Source of the DNA: Ceratopteris richardii
Lineage: Eukaryota; Streptophyta; Polypodiopsida; Polypodiales; Pteridaceae
Direction: 5' to 3'
Length of the DNA stretch: 64,000 nucleotides
Assembly: GCA_020310875.1 (NCBI GenBank)
Contig: CM035438.1
Location: 92,772,199 to 92,836,198, forward strand
Part shown: positions 23,639-37,254 of the stretch, piece by piece
Numbering within the stretch: the stretch's first letter is position 1
Layout of the letters: the number at the start of each line of letters is the position of its first letter
Translations under genes and position numbers: made by a program
Notes under the pieces: model-generated
Database searches by the model: none
What the model saw: only the letters and a program-made list of their open reading frames with translations
What the model was told of the DNA's origin: nothing

Positions 23639-24590
23639 TGTTATGGATTCTTTCAATGAGCTTTATGATGTTTATTTACTGAGAGTGATGGCATATTTGT
23701 TTCTTTCCAACTTACTCATTCACAGACATTAGTGTTTTCTTTATGTACTGTTCTTTATATATTGTATTGATTTTATTGCTCTATTAGGACATTCTTCTAT
23801 ATTCTCTTTATGTAATAGAAGAAGTAGAAGAAGATCTCTTCTTTGCCTCAATATGTGTGTGTTCCTCTTTTAGTGTGTGAGAGTGTGTGAGAGCTCTCTT
23901 CCTTATCTCCTTCCTCTTGACATGGTATTAGAGCCAATGTGTTTGAAGAGAGCTCCTGAAGATTTCAATTTTAGGACCATTTTGACCTCTATTTTGAACT
24001 CGTAATGTGGAGCCTATAAAAAAAAGTACTATTGATACGTAAAAATTGTGTTTTTCTAAGATGGAAGTGTAAAGTCATAGTGTGACAGTGTTCAAGTAGA
24101 GGTACTGCTCCTAGCATTTTTGCAGTATTGTAAATTGATACAAAAATGAAAAATGCTAGTAATGGAATGAGTCAACTTATGAGAAATAAGTTGGACAAGA
24201 ATAAATTTCATTCTTGGAGATTTAGAATGAAAAATTTCATAATGGGAAAATGCATTTAGAAGTACATCGAAGGAGACAATGAAAACCCTCTGCAGTTACT
24301 AGACAAGAATCGGATTGCGGACTAGTTGAGAGCATATGAAGAGTGGAATCAAGAAGCATAGAAGGTAATGTATTGGCTATCTGTTAGCATACAAGATAGC
24401 ATGATTGGGCACATACAGAACACCAAAACTACAAAAGACGCTTGGAACAGCTTGGTCATATTGTATGAGAACAATATAAAGGCATGGAAATTACAAATCA
24501 AGAATGAGATACATCTAATGGAGAAAAACGCATGTTGGTAAGTGACTACACCTTAAAAATCAAAAGCATATGTGAATTGCTTGCATCTCA
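23639..24590 (+). mobile_element. Copia-F fragment: LTR plus gag remnant
   Basis: A third copia type sits in the Copia-D leader region. A probable LTR (about 23639-23922, TGTTATGG to CTTGACA) is followed at once by TGGTATTAGAGCC, a primer site of the initiator tRNA-Met type. From about 24146 the + strand encodes a UBN2-type gag start (SQLMRNKLDKNKFHSWRFRM, later KTTKDAWNSL). The remainder of the element was not found. Several breaks; old. Confidence 0.65.
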
Positions 24591-24711
24591 AGTGACCCTT
24601 AAGGATAATAGGAATATAAACATGTGGGGAAAAGAACCTCCTAAAGAGGGAAAAAACTGAAATCGAGTTCCTAAGTGTGTTCACACACATCACTACAAAA
24701 ATATATCAACA
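24591..24711 (-). repeat. Inverted partial LTR of the Copia-D/E family
   Basis: The reverse complement begins TGTTGATATATTTTTGTAGT, GATGTGTGTGAACACAC, then CCCTCTTTAGGAGGTT, matching the first half of the Copia-E LTR but on the opposite strand. It ends near 24591, next to the F gag remnant. Confidence 0.75.
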
Positions 24712-25436
24712 CTAAGGGCCTTTTACATTCAAAAGTTGGTCTAATTTTAGTTGTAATCCTCATTGGCTTGTGAATTGACTATTTGAAACGGTATATCAAT
24801 GATGAGGAATCATGTGTCACTCCTCTCTTGGGGATTAACCCTATGAATTCGTCCATCAATTTATCCAATGATCCACAATATTTTAAGGAGAAAAATTGGA
24901 ATCATGCAAATTTGTCTCAATCAACATCAACCCAAAGGCCTCGTATTGTATGAACAAATCAATAATATGCTCGAACCACAATAATTGCATGAACTCTACC
25001 ACATGATTGTATGGATGAGTTGACCATCACAATAGTTCTTCATGCACTTTAGCACCTGAGACAATTAAAGACATTTCTTTGCATCATGATTTTTGATGTG
25101 TTCTTATCACTGTTTGTTCATCATTTCCACTCCTAGTTCTAATAAGAGGTAGACTTACTTGCACTCTAGAAAATCCTTCCATGCTTGTGTTGGTTCTTGA
25201 TCTAATCCCTGGATTGAATCATGTCTGTAAAGGATTCTCTTTCGTCATTTGGATTGAGTTCAACATTTCTAGGCTACTTCTCAAATGAAAACTTTGTTTG
25301 TTTACTCAAGATTTGTTCCTCTTCCTCACATAAGGACCAATAAAAGTCCTTAGCTTTGTTAACCTATTCATGGGGTATGGTTGATGAAATCATAATCTGA
25401 TACTTGTAGATGGCAACTCTTCCAATGTAGTTTCTT
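24712..25436. other. Unassigned sequence within Copia-D
   Basis: About 725 bp with no recognisable domain or repeat. It lies between the inverted LTR piece and the first Copia-D pol words (TCACTCGAGCTTGCCCCTAC near 25440, shared with Copia-E at 57373), where protease-side sequence would be expected. Confidence 0.5.
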
Positions 25437-26394
25437 TAGCTCACTCGAGCTTGCCCCTACAAGGAATACTATCATATGCGCCAACAACTCCTCTTATCCT
25501 GTCATAGGAATTGGTAAGATCATTTTGACTACAGCTGATGGTAGTTCGTTTACATTGTCAGATGCTTTATTTGTGCGAGGGATCAAGAAGAATCTGTTAT
25601 TAGTTTCAACTTTAGCCAAGTTACGAATGGTTGTGAAACTTATTGATGATAGATGTACAATTCATGATCTCTCAAATGGTGATGTAATTATTGCTTCTGG
25701 CATTTTATGTCATGGGCTATATAAGCTCATAGACTATGAAAAATTTGGGAATGATTTAGCATGTGTAGGACATGATTCTTAGGCTATGTCAGATGCAAAG
25801 CTTTGGCATGCACACTTTGGTCATCTAAATTTCACTAGTTTGCTATGCTTGCAGAAATCTGAAATGGTGTCCTCTTTTCCCAAACTTGAGGCAATTGGTA
25901 AAAATGTCTGTGAAGGCTGTATTTTGGGCAAAATGCTGCATTCCTCATTCCCAAAAGATGGTTCAATTTGAGCTACTAAAAAATTGTAGCTTGTTCATAG
26001 TGATGCTTGTGGTCCTATGCAAACACCCTCTTTTGGAAATTATCTTTACTTGTGAATTTCATTGATGATTTTTTCAAGCATGCATGGGTATATCCATTGA
26101 AAGCAAAGTCCAAAGTGTTTATGTGCTTCAAACAGTTTTTGGTTTTGGCTAAAAACATCTCAAAATGTAAAATGGGCACCCTCCATTGTGATCGAGGGGG
26201 GAATATATGTCTTCTGATTTTAATGCATTTCTCGATGAACATGGGATATCACACACATGTACAGTGCCATATACACCTCAACAAAATGGAGTTGTTGAGT
26301 GAAAGAACATGTCACTTATGGAGATGGCGAGGTGTATGGTCAACAGTCAGGGTTTACCACATAGTTTTCTGGCTTGAGGCTATTATGTGTGCAA
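25437..26394 (+). pseudogene. Copia-D pol, 5' part (pre-integrase and integrase)
   Basis: Fossil coding sequence: GIKKNLLLVSTLAKL, then AKLWHAHFGHLNF with CEGCILGKM (HHCC-type zinc-binding region), then integrase core words. It parallels Copia-E 57400-58310. The reading is cut at 26394 by the Copia-C array and resumes at 49153. Several breaks. Confidence 0.85.
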
Positions 26395-27427
26395 TGATGG
26401 AGAGTGTTAATCTCCAAAAGAACAACCTACTCTTGTGATTAGAGCACCTCTATACCAAGAGTAAGTCAAAACCTTCACTAAATTAGAGGTCCAATCTCCA
26501 AATTATCAAAATTTAGAAAATCTGTGAAAAGGATAAAACACAGAAAAGTCTGCTGCACTATTTCTCCACATTGACCTATCAAACATGTAAAGTTTTTGAT
26601 GAAACTTTGTATGAATCATCTCCTAGAGATTGCGCATCTCCTCCAAGTTGAATTACTTCAAAAACCTTAGTATAACTTGAGAAATTTACTTCACAAGTTA
26701 CCTATGTCCAAATCTGTACTTCTGAGAAGTCGATTTGACACCCCTAACTTCTTAACTTTGGTTCTCACAATGTCGAACCCGTTTTACAAAATGCTTCTAG
26801 CCATAAGTAGCTTATCTTTCAACTTAAAGATTAAGCCCTCACTCATGCAAAACTTTAAACTGTGCTGGGAGAAATGATCAAAACAATCACTTCAAAATCT
26901 GCGCCTATTTTAGGAACCTGTGAACACACTTCACATATGAATGTTCCTGCACTTAATTCTCTAAGCCTGATTGCAATTGGAAGCTAAAACTTTGTACAGA
27001 GGTCAAGCACCTTCCAACTTAGACTTGTACAAAAGCATTTCACGATTGATCTACTGTAGAAGGAGAACACGCAGAAACATCGGGCGCAAGATTTTCAATT
27101 ACTCAGAAAAATTTACAACTGAGTGATGAGAGCTAACTCCACTAACTTTTTCTCTATCTCATGACTTCTAACTTCCTCAATCTTGGCTTCTAACTATTGT
27201 CACATATGCTCTCATACATGCCCCGACTTTTCTCAAAGTATTTATAGATAATTTGTACAAGATTCTTACTCAAACAAAGATCTAAGTCACCTATGACTAT
27301 ATTAATGTACATATGTGTACACTTCTCTTATCCTCTGAATATGTCTTTCTTCCAAGCTTCAATAGTTGATCCTTCCTTCACTCTTTAACCTTCCAAGCCT
27401 TCAATTGGTGATTGGTCTGCACCAACA
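26395..27427 (-). repeat. Copia-C LTR 1 (outermost left)
   Basis: 1033 bp from TGATGGAGAGTG to CACCAACA on the + strand. Minus-strand TATA box TATAAATA at 27239-27246. It differs from LTRs 2-5 at two private bases (near 26511 and 26902) and has CTAGAG at 26623-26628, like LTRs 2 and 3. Confidence 0.95.
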
Positions 27428-27450
27428 GCTCCCCCTCAATCATCAATTGA
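27401..27450 (-). promoter_or_regulatory. Copia-C polypurine tract inside an inverted repeat (unit 1; repeated in every unit)
   Basis: On the + strand TCAATTGGTGATTG (27401-27414) pairs with CAATCATCAATTGA (27437-27450) at 13 of 14 positions. The polypurine tract (TTGAGGGGGAGC on the minus strand) and the first bases of the LTR lie in or next to the loop. The arrangement recurs at 32831, 38261, 43692 and, for the LTR side only, at the outer end. Confidence 0.85.
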
Positions 27451-30400
27451 GGTCTTCACTATCTTCTTTATACCTGCCATGTCTTTGAACCTTTGTAACT
27501 TTGGTCCATCCAAGCCTTTTGTAAGCATATCAGCTATCTGATCTTTTGTTGAAGTATGGATTACTTCAATCTCTTTATCCATCACCTTCTCTCTTAGAAA
27601 GTGATACTGAATCTCAATGTGTTTGGTCCTGGCATGAAAAACAGGATTAGCAGCTAAATACAATGAACTCATGTTATCTCCATATATAATTGGTACCCCA
27701 TGCATAATGTCAAGACTCTTCATCAAGGTCTTGAGCCAAATCACTTCCTTTGCAGCTTCAACCATGCCTTTATACTCAGCTTCTGTAGAAGAGAAAGCAA
27801 CTGTATGTTGCTTCTTAGAACACCATGAGATTAACTTATCTCCCACATAACACATGTATCCATAGGTTGATCTTCTATCATCTGGATTACCTGCCCAATC
27901 TGCATCACTATAAACTTTGATATTTGTATCTGAGGTAAACCCATAATACAAACCTTCATTGAGTGTACCCTTAATGTACCTCAACACCCTTTGTCCTGCA
28001 ATCCAATGTTCTTTCCTTGGGCAATGCATAAATTGAGACAAAACCCCTACTGCATATGATAAATCAGGTCTAGTTAGAGTAGCATAGATAAGACTACCAA
28101 CCAAACTCTGATATTGTCTCATGTCCTTGAATTCTTCACCTCCATACTTACTCAATTTGTGATTCACCTCCATTGGTGTAGGTGCTACCCTGCAATCATC
28201 CATTTTAAACTTGATTAACAAGTTCTTCAAATACCTTTCTTGGGTCACAAATACTCCATGTTGAGTATATGTAATCTCCATGCCCAAGAAGTATGATAAG
28301 TCTCCCAAGTCACTTATCTTGAACTCCTTTTCCATTTGCCTCTTAAGCTTTTGTATTCCTTCTTCATCTGTACCTGTAAGAATTATATCATCAACATATA
28401 TGCACATGTATATGAAACCATTTTCACTTGCCTTGACAAGCAAGCTACTATCTGCTTTAGACACCTGAAAACCAAGTACTTTTAGGAACTTCACAAGTCT
28501 ATAGTTCCATGCCCTTGGGGCCTGCTTCAAGCCATACAAAGCTCTCTTGAGCTTGCACACATGATCTGGATACCTTTTATCTCTGAACCCTTGAGGTTGC
28601 TCCATGAATACATCATCTGAAATGTAACCATTCAAAAAAGCATTTTTCACATCAAGTTGACATAGCTTCCAACCTTTACATGCAGCAATAGCAATAAGTG
28701 TCCTTATGGTTGTCATCTTTGCCACAGGACTATAGGTCTCATCATAATCAATACCATATGTTTGAGCAAAGCCTTTGACAACAAGTCTAGCTTTGTATCT
28801 AGACACACTTCCATCTGCAAACCTTTTTGTCTTGTAGACCCACTTGCATCCAATAATCTTCTGACTATTTGGTTTAGGAACTAAATCCCAAGTTTGATTC
28901 TCCAATAGTGCATCATATTCCTCCTGCATAGCATTCTCCCATTTGTCCTTACCTTTTGCCTTTTCATATGTAGAAGGGTCTTCATCTGTATTCACCATAT
29001 AAGCATAATCTTTTGTGGCTAGAAATGAAGTATCATAACTATACCTTGTAGGTTGCCACCTATTTCTTGTTGACCTTCTGAGTTCTCCACTCCTTGAGGT
29101 TTCTGGCTCTTCACATTCAGGATCAAATCTTGGTGTCTCTTCCACTTCAACCTGCACTTCATTATTCTCTTGCTCATCAAATATTTGAACTTTTGATTTA
29201 CCTTTTCTTTGACTCACTTCTTCTTCATCACCTGTATTGATATTGATTGTACCTGCATACCAAGTGCTTTGTTCATCAAATGTAACATCCTTAGAAACCA
29301 TAAATTGCTTTGTTGATGGACTCCACAATCTATAGCCCATCTGCTTATCATCATAGCCAATGAAAACATACTTTTCAGCTTTAGGCTCCAACTTGTGCCT
29401 TAATTGTGATGGTACATATGCATATGCCACACACCCAAAAACTCTGCAATGATCCAAGGTAGGTCTTTTACCCCACCAAGCCTCATATGATGTCATACCC
29501 TGCAAGGCTTTACATGGTAGCCTATTGACCAAATAAGTGGCTGTATTTACAGCTTCAGCCCACAAATAATTAGGGCAATTTTTCTCCTTCATCATGGATC
29601 TTGCAAACTCAACAATTGTTCTATTTCTCCTTTCTGCAACACCATTTTGTTGAGGAGAGTACCTGCAAGTAACTTCCCTTTTTATACCTGCATTCCATAA
29701 GTAATCACTGAACTCATTTGAGAAATACTCTCCCCCTCCATCTGACCTTAGTCTTTTCAACTTATGACCTGTAATTCTTTCTGCATATGCATGATAGTGT
29801 TTAAATGTATTAAACACTTCTGACTTATCTTTGATCACATAGATAGTGATCCACCTAGTAGCATCATCAACATAAATCACATAATACCTTGATCCATTTA
29901 TACTGAAATCTTTTGATGGTCCCCACACATCTGTGTGTACCAACTCAAGCTTCTCTGAGTACATAAAACCATGCTTGGAATAGGAATGTTTATGAGCCTT
30001 ACCTAATTGACATGCCTCACATTTGTATGTCATATGTTGACCTGCAACATTAGGCAATCCAAGCACTGAACCATTGTTAACCATATCTTTAATACCTCTT
30101 TCATTGAAATGTCCAAGCCTCTTGTGCCAAAGATCTAACTCAGAGATCTTATGACCTCCATATGTGAACATAGCATGACCAATGTTGCCTTGAATCTTCA
30201 ATGTAAATAATCTTCCTTCCTTTTTCCCTGAAACAATCTGTTTATACCCTTGGCTAGGGTCTTCCACATATACTCCATCATTAGTGAACCTTACTTCATA
30301 TCCCTTTTCAACAATTTGACCTACACTTATCAAATTCTTAGGGATTGTAGGAACATACAAAACCTTACTCAATAAGGTCTTCCATCCTTGGCCTTCACTG

Positions 30401-31601
30401 ATCCAATTGACTTCACATTGTGCTTTGTGTTGTCACCTGTTTGAACAACATGATTAAAAACTTTACTTTCCAAATCAGTCATCAAAGATATGTTGCCACT
30501 CAGGTGATTGCTACACCCTGAGTCAATGTAGAAGACTCTTTGATCTTCACTCTGCCTTTCACAAGTTGCATTCATTATCAATGTTGAATCTTCCTTTTGA
30601 TCTGAAGCATAATTGTAGTAGGTGTTGTTGTATTGTTGACTTTGGAATCCTCTACCTGCATTTCTTCCAAAGTAATTCCTTCCACCTCTACCTCTGTAAT
30701 TACCTCTTTGATTTCTGCCACCTCTTCCTCTTGAATTATAATTTTGATTGTATCCACCATTATTCTGATTATTATGCCAACAATCATTAGCTAAGTGATT
30801 TGTCTTACCACAAATCCAGCAAGCTTTGCCTCCATCTTTGTTGTTCCTGCCTCTTCCTCTACCTTTGCCACCTCCTCTTCCTCTTAGGAAGTTGGCTTGA
30901 GTAGTTGTTCCTTCATCTTCACCTGCTTGTTGTTTTCCTTTGCTATTCTTCTTCTTGTCCTTTGAGTACATTGCATGTCCTGTACTCTTGTCACCATCTC
31001 CTTTAACATCCTGCTCAAATGTTAGCATATGACCTAACAATTGATTTAAATCAGGAGTGAAATGGTCAAGTGATAGTTCTGTAGACAAAATAAATGGCTT
31101 CCATTTGTCATCACCTCTCAACCCTGTAAGGATTTGCCTTACCAATTTATCCTCCTCAATGTCTTCATCAACAGCTCCTAAAGCATCTGCAATATCTTTC
31201 ATCCTTGTTACATAGTCTGAGATGGATTGAGAGGCCTTCTTCTTGAAGGTAGTAAACTCTGCCCATAAGGATGCCTTCCTTGACTTTGTAGTGTTCTGGA
31301 AATGCTCCTCCAAAGCATTCCATATGTCAGTTGCACTTTCAAGACCTCTAATATGAGGTAACAAGTAATCATTGACTCCCATATAGATAATGCTCCTAGC
31401 TTGAGCATCTTTCTTCATCCAATTTTTCAGATCTGCTAACTCTTCCCTAGTTGGAACACTAGGATCTCTGAACTCTGGCTTCTCTTCTTCTCCTGTGATG
31501 TAACCAATTAAATCTTTGCTCATAAGATGAGCTTCCATCCTCATTGACCATGCAAGATAGTTTTCCCTATCCAATTTCTCTATCTGTAGAGCATCTCCCA
31601 T
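27436..31601 (-). pseudogene. Copia-C unit 1 gag-pol
   Basis: Same gag-protease-integrase-RT-RNase H order as unit 3, with near-identical sequence. The reading frame has about one break, so the unit is not whole. It shares that state and an RNase H variant with unit 2, suggesting units 1 and 2 are copies of each other. Confidence 0.93.
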
Positions 31602-31824
31602 CTTGTATCCACCTGTGTATTGAAATCTTCAAGCTTTACAAACAATGTATGTACCTTTACTTTGAATTAGACTCCTTTTGCCTTTCTTGATGTCGAGTAG
31701 TCTTCTCCTCAGGCTTTTGACTCCAAGCTTTCACTTCTTAGTTCTTCAAATGTCGAACTTCTTGAATCTGCAGCAGTCGGGACCTTCCTTTCCTTGATTT
31801 TGATGTCTCCTGCTCTGATACCAC

Positions 31825-32857
31825 TGATGGAGAGTGTTAATCTCCAAAAGAACAACCTACTCTTGTGATTAGAGCACCTCTATACCAAGAGTAAGTCAAA
31901 ACCTTCACTAAATTAGAGGTCCAATCTCCAAATTATCAAAATTGAGAAAATCTGTGAAAAGGATAAAACACAGAAAAGTCTGCTGCACTATTTCTCCACA
32001 TTGACCTATCAAACATGTAAAGTTTTTGATGAAACTTTGTATGAATCATCTCCTAGAGATTGCGCATCTCCTCCAAGTTGAATTACTTCAAAAACCTTAG
32101 TATAACTTGAGAAATTTACTTCACAAGTTACCTATGTCCAAATCTGTACTTCTGAGAAGTCGATTTGACACCCCTAACTTCTTAACTTTGGTTCTCACAA
32201 TGTCGAACCCGTTTTACAAAATGCTTCTAGCCATAAGTAGCTTATCTTTCAACTTAAAGATTAAGCCCTCACTCATGCAAAACTTTAAACTGTGCTGGGA
32301 GAAATGATCAAAACAATCACTTCGAAATCTGCGCCTATTTTAGGAACCTGTGAACACACTTCACATATGAATGTTCCTGCACTTAATTCTCTAAGCCTGA
32401 TTGCAATTGGAAGCTAAAACTTTGTACAGAGGTCAAGCACCTTCCAACTTAGACTTGTACAAAAGCATTTCACGATTGATCTACTGTAGAAGGAGAACAC
32501 GCAGAAACATCGGGCGCAAGATTTTCAATTACTCAGAAAAATTTACAACTGAGTGATGAGAGCTAACTCCACTAACTTTTTCTCTATCTCATGACTTCTA
32601 ACTTCCTCAATCTTGGCTTCTAACTATTGTCACATATGCTCTCATACATGCCCCGACTTTTCTCAAAGTATTTATAGATAATTTGTACAAGATTCTTACT
32701 CAAACAAAGATCTAAGTCACCTATGACTATATTAATGTACATATGTGTACACTTCTCTTATCCTCTGAATATGTCTTTCTTCCAAGCTTCAATAGTTGAT
32801 CCTTCCTTCACTCTTTAACCTTCCAAGCCTTCAATTGGTGATTGGTCTGCACCAACA
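31825..32857 (-). repeat. Copia-C LTR 2 (shared by units 1 and 2)
   Basis: 1033 bp; serves as the 5' LTR of unit 1 and the 3' LTR of unit 2. TATA box at 32669-32676 on the minus strand. No target duplication flanks it. It carries the CTAGAG variant. Confidence 0.95.
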
Positions 32858-32865
32858 GCTCCCCC

Positions 32866-35800
32866 TCAATCATCAATTGAGGTCTTCACTATCTTCTTTA
32901 TACCTGCCATGTCTTTGAACCTTTGTAACTTTGGTCCATCCAAGCCTTTTGTAAGCATATCAGCTATCTGATCTTTTGTTGAAGTATGGATTACTTCAAT
33001 CTCTTTATCCATCACCTTCTCTCTTAGAAAGTGATACTGAATCTCAATGTGTTTGGTCCTGGCATGAAAAACAGGATTAGCAGCTAAATACAATGAACTC
33101 ATGTTATCTCCATATATAATTGGTACCCCATGCATAATGTCAAGACTCTTCATCAAGGTCTTGAGCCAAATCACTTCCTTTGCAGCTTCAACCATGCCTT
33201 TATACTCAGCTTCTGTAGAAGAGAAAGCAACTGTATGTTGCTTCTTAGAACACCATGAGATTAACTTATCTCCCACATAACACATGTATCCATAGGTTGA
33301 TCTTCTATCATCTGGATTACCTGCCCAATCTGCATCACTATAAACTTTGATATTTGTATCTGAGGTAAACCCATAATACAAACCTTCATTGAGTGTACCC
33401 TTAATGTACCTCAACACCCTTTGTCCTGCAATCCAATGTTCTTTCCTTGGGCAATGCATAAATTGAGACAAAACCCCTACTGCATATGATAAATCAGGTC
33501 TAGTTAGAGTAGCATAGATAAGACTACCAACCAAACTCTGATATTGTCTCATGTCCTTGAATTCTTCACCTCCATACTTACTCAATTTGTGATTCACCTC
33601 CATTGGTGTAGGTGCTACCCTGCAATCATCCATTTTAAACTTGATTAACAAGTTCTTCAAATACCTTTCTTGGGTCACAAATACTCCATGTTGAGTATAT
33701 GTAATCTCCATGCCCAAGAAGTATGATAAGTCTCCCAAGTCACTTATCTTGAACTCCTTTTCCATTTGCCTCTTAAGCTTTTGTATTCCTTCTTCATCTG
33801 TACCTGTAAGAATTATATCATCAACATATATGCACATGTATATGAAACCATTTTCACTTGCCTTGACAAGCAAGCTACTATCTGCTTTAGACACCTGAAA
33901 ACCAAGTACTTTTAGGAACTTCACAAGTCTATAGTTCCATGCCCTTGGGGCCTGCTTCAAGCCATACAAAGCTCTCTTGAGCTTGCACACATGATCTGGA
34001 TACCTTTTATCTCTGAACCCTTGAGGTTGCTCCATGAATACATCATCTGAAATGTAACCATTCAAAAAAGCATTTTTCACATCAAGTTGACATAGCTTCC
34101 AACCTTTACATGCAGCAATAGCAATAAGTGTCCTTATGGTTGTCATCTTTGCCACAGGACTATAGGTCTCATCATAATCAATACCATATGTTTGAGCAAA
34201 GCCTTTGACAACAAGTCTAGCTTTGTATCTAGACACACTTCCATCTGCAAACCTTTTTGTCTTGTAGACCCACTTGCATCCAATAATCTTCTGACTATTT
34301 GGTTTAGGAACTAAATCCCAAGTTTGATTCTCCAATAGTGCATCATATTCCTCCTGCATAGCATTCTCCCATTTGTCCTTACCTTTTGCCTTTTCATATG
34401 TAGAAGGGTCTTCATCTGTATTCACCATATAAGCATAATCTTTTGTGGCTAGAAATGAAGTATCATAACTATACCTTGTAGGTTGCCACCTATTTCTTGT
34501 TGACCTTCTGAGTTCTCCACTCCTTGAGGTTTCTGGCTCTTCACATTCAGGATCAAATCTTGGTGTCTCTTCCACTTCAACCTGCACTTCATTATTCTCT
34601 TGCTCATCAAATATTTGAACTTTTGATTTACCTTTTCTTTGACTCACTTCTTCTTCATCACCTGTATTGATATTGATTGTACCTGCATACCAAGTGCTTT
34701 GTTCATCAAATGTAACATCCTTAGAAACCATAAATTGCTTTGTTGATGGACTCCACAATCTATAGCCCATCTGCTTATCATCATAGCCAATGAAAACATA
34801 CTTTTCAGCTTTAGGCTCCAACTTGTGCCTTAATTGTGATGGTACATATGCATATGCCACACACCCAAAAACTCTGCAATGATCCAAGGTAGGTCTTTTA
34901 CCCCACCAAGCCTCATATGATGTCATACCCTGCAAGGCTTTACATGGTAGCCTATTGACCAAATAAGTGGCTGTATTTACAGCTTCAGCCCACAAATAAT
35001 TAGGGCAATTTTTCTCCTTCATCATGGATCTTGCAAACTCAACAATTGTTCTATTTCTCCTTTCTGCAACACCATTTTGTTGAGGAGAGTACCTGCAAGT
35101 AACTTCCCTTTTTATACCTGCATTCCATAAGTAATCACTGAACTCATTTGAGAAATACTCTCCCCCTCCATCTGACCTTAGTCTTTTCAACTTATGACCT
35201 GTAATTCTTTCTGCATATGCATGATAGTGTTTAAATGTATTAAACACTTCTGACTTATCTTTGATCACATAGATAGTGATCCACCTAGTAGCATCATCAA
35301 CATAAATCACATAATACCTTGATCCATTTATACTGAAATCTTTTGATGGTCCCCACACATCTGTGTGTACCAACTCAAGCTTCTCTGAGTACATAAAACC
35401 ATGCTTGGAATAGGAATGTTTATGAGCCTTACCTAATTGACATGCCTCACATTTGTATGTCATATGTTGACCTGCAACATTAGGCAATCCAAGCACTGAA
35501 CCATTGTTAACCATATCTTTAATACCTCTTTCATTGAAATGTCCAAGCCTCTTGTGCCAAAGATCTAACTCAGAGATCTTATGACCTCCATATGTGAACA
35601 TAGCATGACCAATGTTGCCTTGAATCTTCAATGTAAATAATCTTCCTTCCTTTTTCCCTGAAACAATCTGTTTATACCCTTGGCTAGGGTCTTCCACATA
35701 TACTCCATCATTAGTGAACCTTACTTCATATCCCTTTTCAACAATTTGACCTACACTTATCAAATTCTTAGGGATTGTAGGAACATACAAAACCTTACTC

Positions 35801-37031
35801 AATAAGGTCTTCCATCCTTGGCCTTCACTGATCCAATTGACTTCACATTGTGCTTTGTGTTGTCACCTGTTTGAACAACATGATTAAAAACTTTACTTTC
35901 CAAATCAGTCATCAAAGATATGTTGCCACTCAGGTGATTGCTACACCCTGAGTCAATGTAGAAGACTCTTTGATCTTCACTCTGCCTTTCACAAGTTGCA
36001 TTCATTATCAATGTTGAATCTTCCTTTTGATCTGAAGCATAATTGTAGTAGGTGTTGTTGTATTGTTGACTTTGGAATCCTCTACCTGCATTTCTTCCAA
36101 AGTAATTCCTTCCACCTCTACCTCTGTAATTACCTCTTTGATTTCTGCCACCTCTTCCTCTTGAATTATAATTTTGATTGTATCCACCATTATTCTGATT
36201 ATTATGCCAACAATCATTAGCTAAGTGATTTGTCTTACCACAAATCCAGCAAGCTTTGCCTCCATCTTTGTTGTTCCTGCCTCTTCCTCTACCTTTGCCA
36301 CCTCCTCTTCCTCTTAGGAAGTTGGCTTGAGTAGTTGTTCCTTCATCTTCACCTGCTTGTTGTTTTCCTTTGCTATTCTTCTTCTTGTCCTTTGAGTACA
36401 TTGCATGTCCTGTACTCTTGTCACCATCTCCTTTAACATCCTGCTCAAATGTTAGCATATGACCTAACAATTGATTTAAATCAGGAGTGAAATGGTCAAG
36501 TGATAGTTCTGTAGACAAAATAAATGGCTTCCATTTGTCATCACCTCTCAACCCTGTAAGGATTTGCCTTACCAATTTATCCTCCTCAATGTCTTCATCA
36601 ACAGCTCCTAAAGCATCTGCAATATCTTTCATCCTTGTTACATAGTCTGAGATGGATTGAGAGGCCTTCTTCTTGAAGGTAGTAAACTCTGCCCATAAGG
36701 ATGCCTTCCTTGACTTTGTAGTGTTCTGGAAATGCTCCTCCAAAGCATTCCATATGTCAGTTGCACTTTCAAGACCTCTAATATGAGGTAACAAGTAATC
36801 ATTGACTCCCATATAGATAATGCTCCTAGCTTGAGCATCTTTCTTCATCCAATTTTTCAGATCTGCTAACTCTTCCCTAGTTGGAACACTAGGATCTCTG
36901 AACTCTGGCTTCTCTTCTTCTCCTGTGATGTAACCAATTAAATCTTTGCTCATAAGATGAGCTTCCATCCTCATTGACCATGCAAGATAGTTTTCCCTAT
37001 CCAATTTCTCTATCTGTAGAGCATCTCCCAT
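32866..37031 (-). pseudogene. Copia-C unit 2 gag-pol
   Basis: Practically the same as unit 1, including about one break and the same RNase H variant. The leader upstream of gag differs from unit 1 by at least one base (near 37183). Confidence 0.93.
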
Positions 37032-37254
37032 CTTGTATCCACCTGTGTATTGAAATCTTCAAGCTTTACAAACAATGTATGTACCTTTACTTTGAATTAG
37101 ACTCCTTTTGCCTTTCTTGATGTCGAGTAGTCTTCTCCTCAGGCTTTTGACTCCAAGCTTTCACTTCTTAGTTCTTCAAATGTTGAACTTCTTGAATCTG
37201 CAGCAGTCGGGACCTTCCTTTCCTTGATTTTGATGTCTCCTGCTCTGATACCAC

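Noticed and set aside
28280-28468. Small plus-strand frames recurring every 5.43 kb in the Copia-C array
   Set aside because: Antisense shadows of the minus-strand gag-pol.
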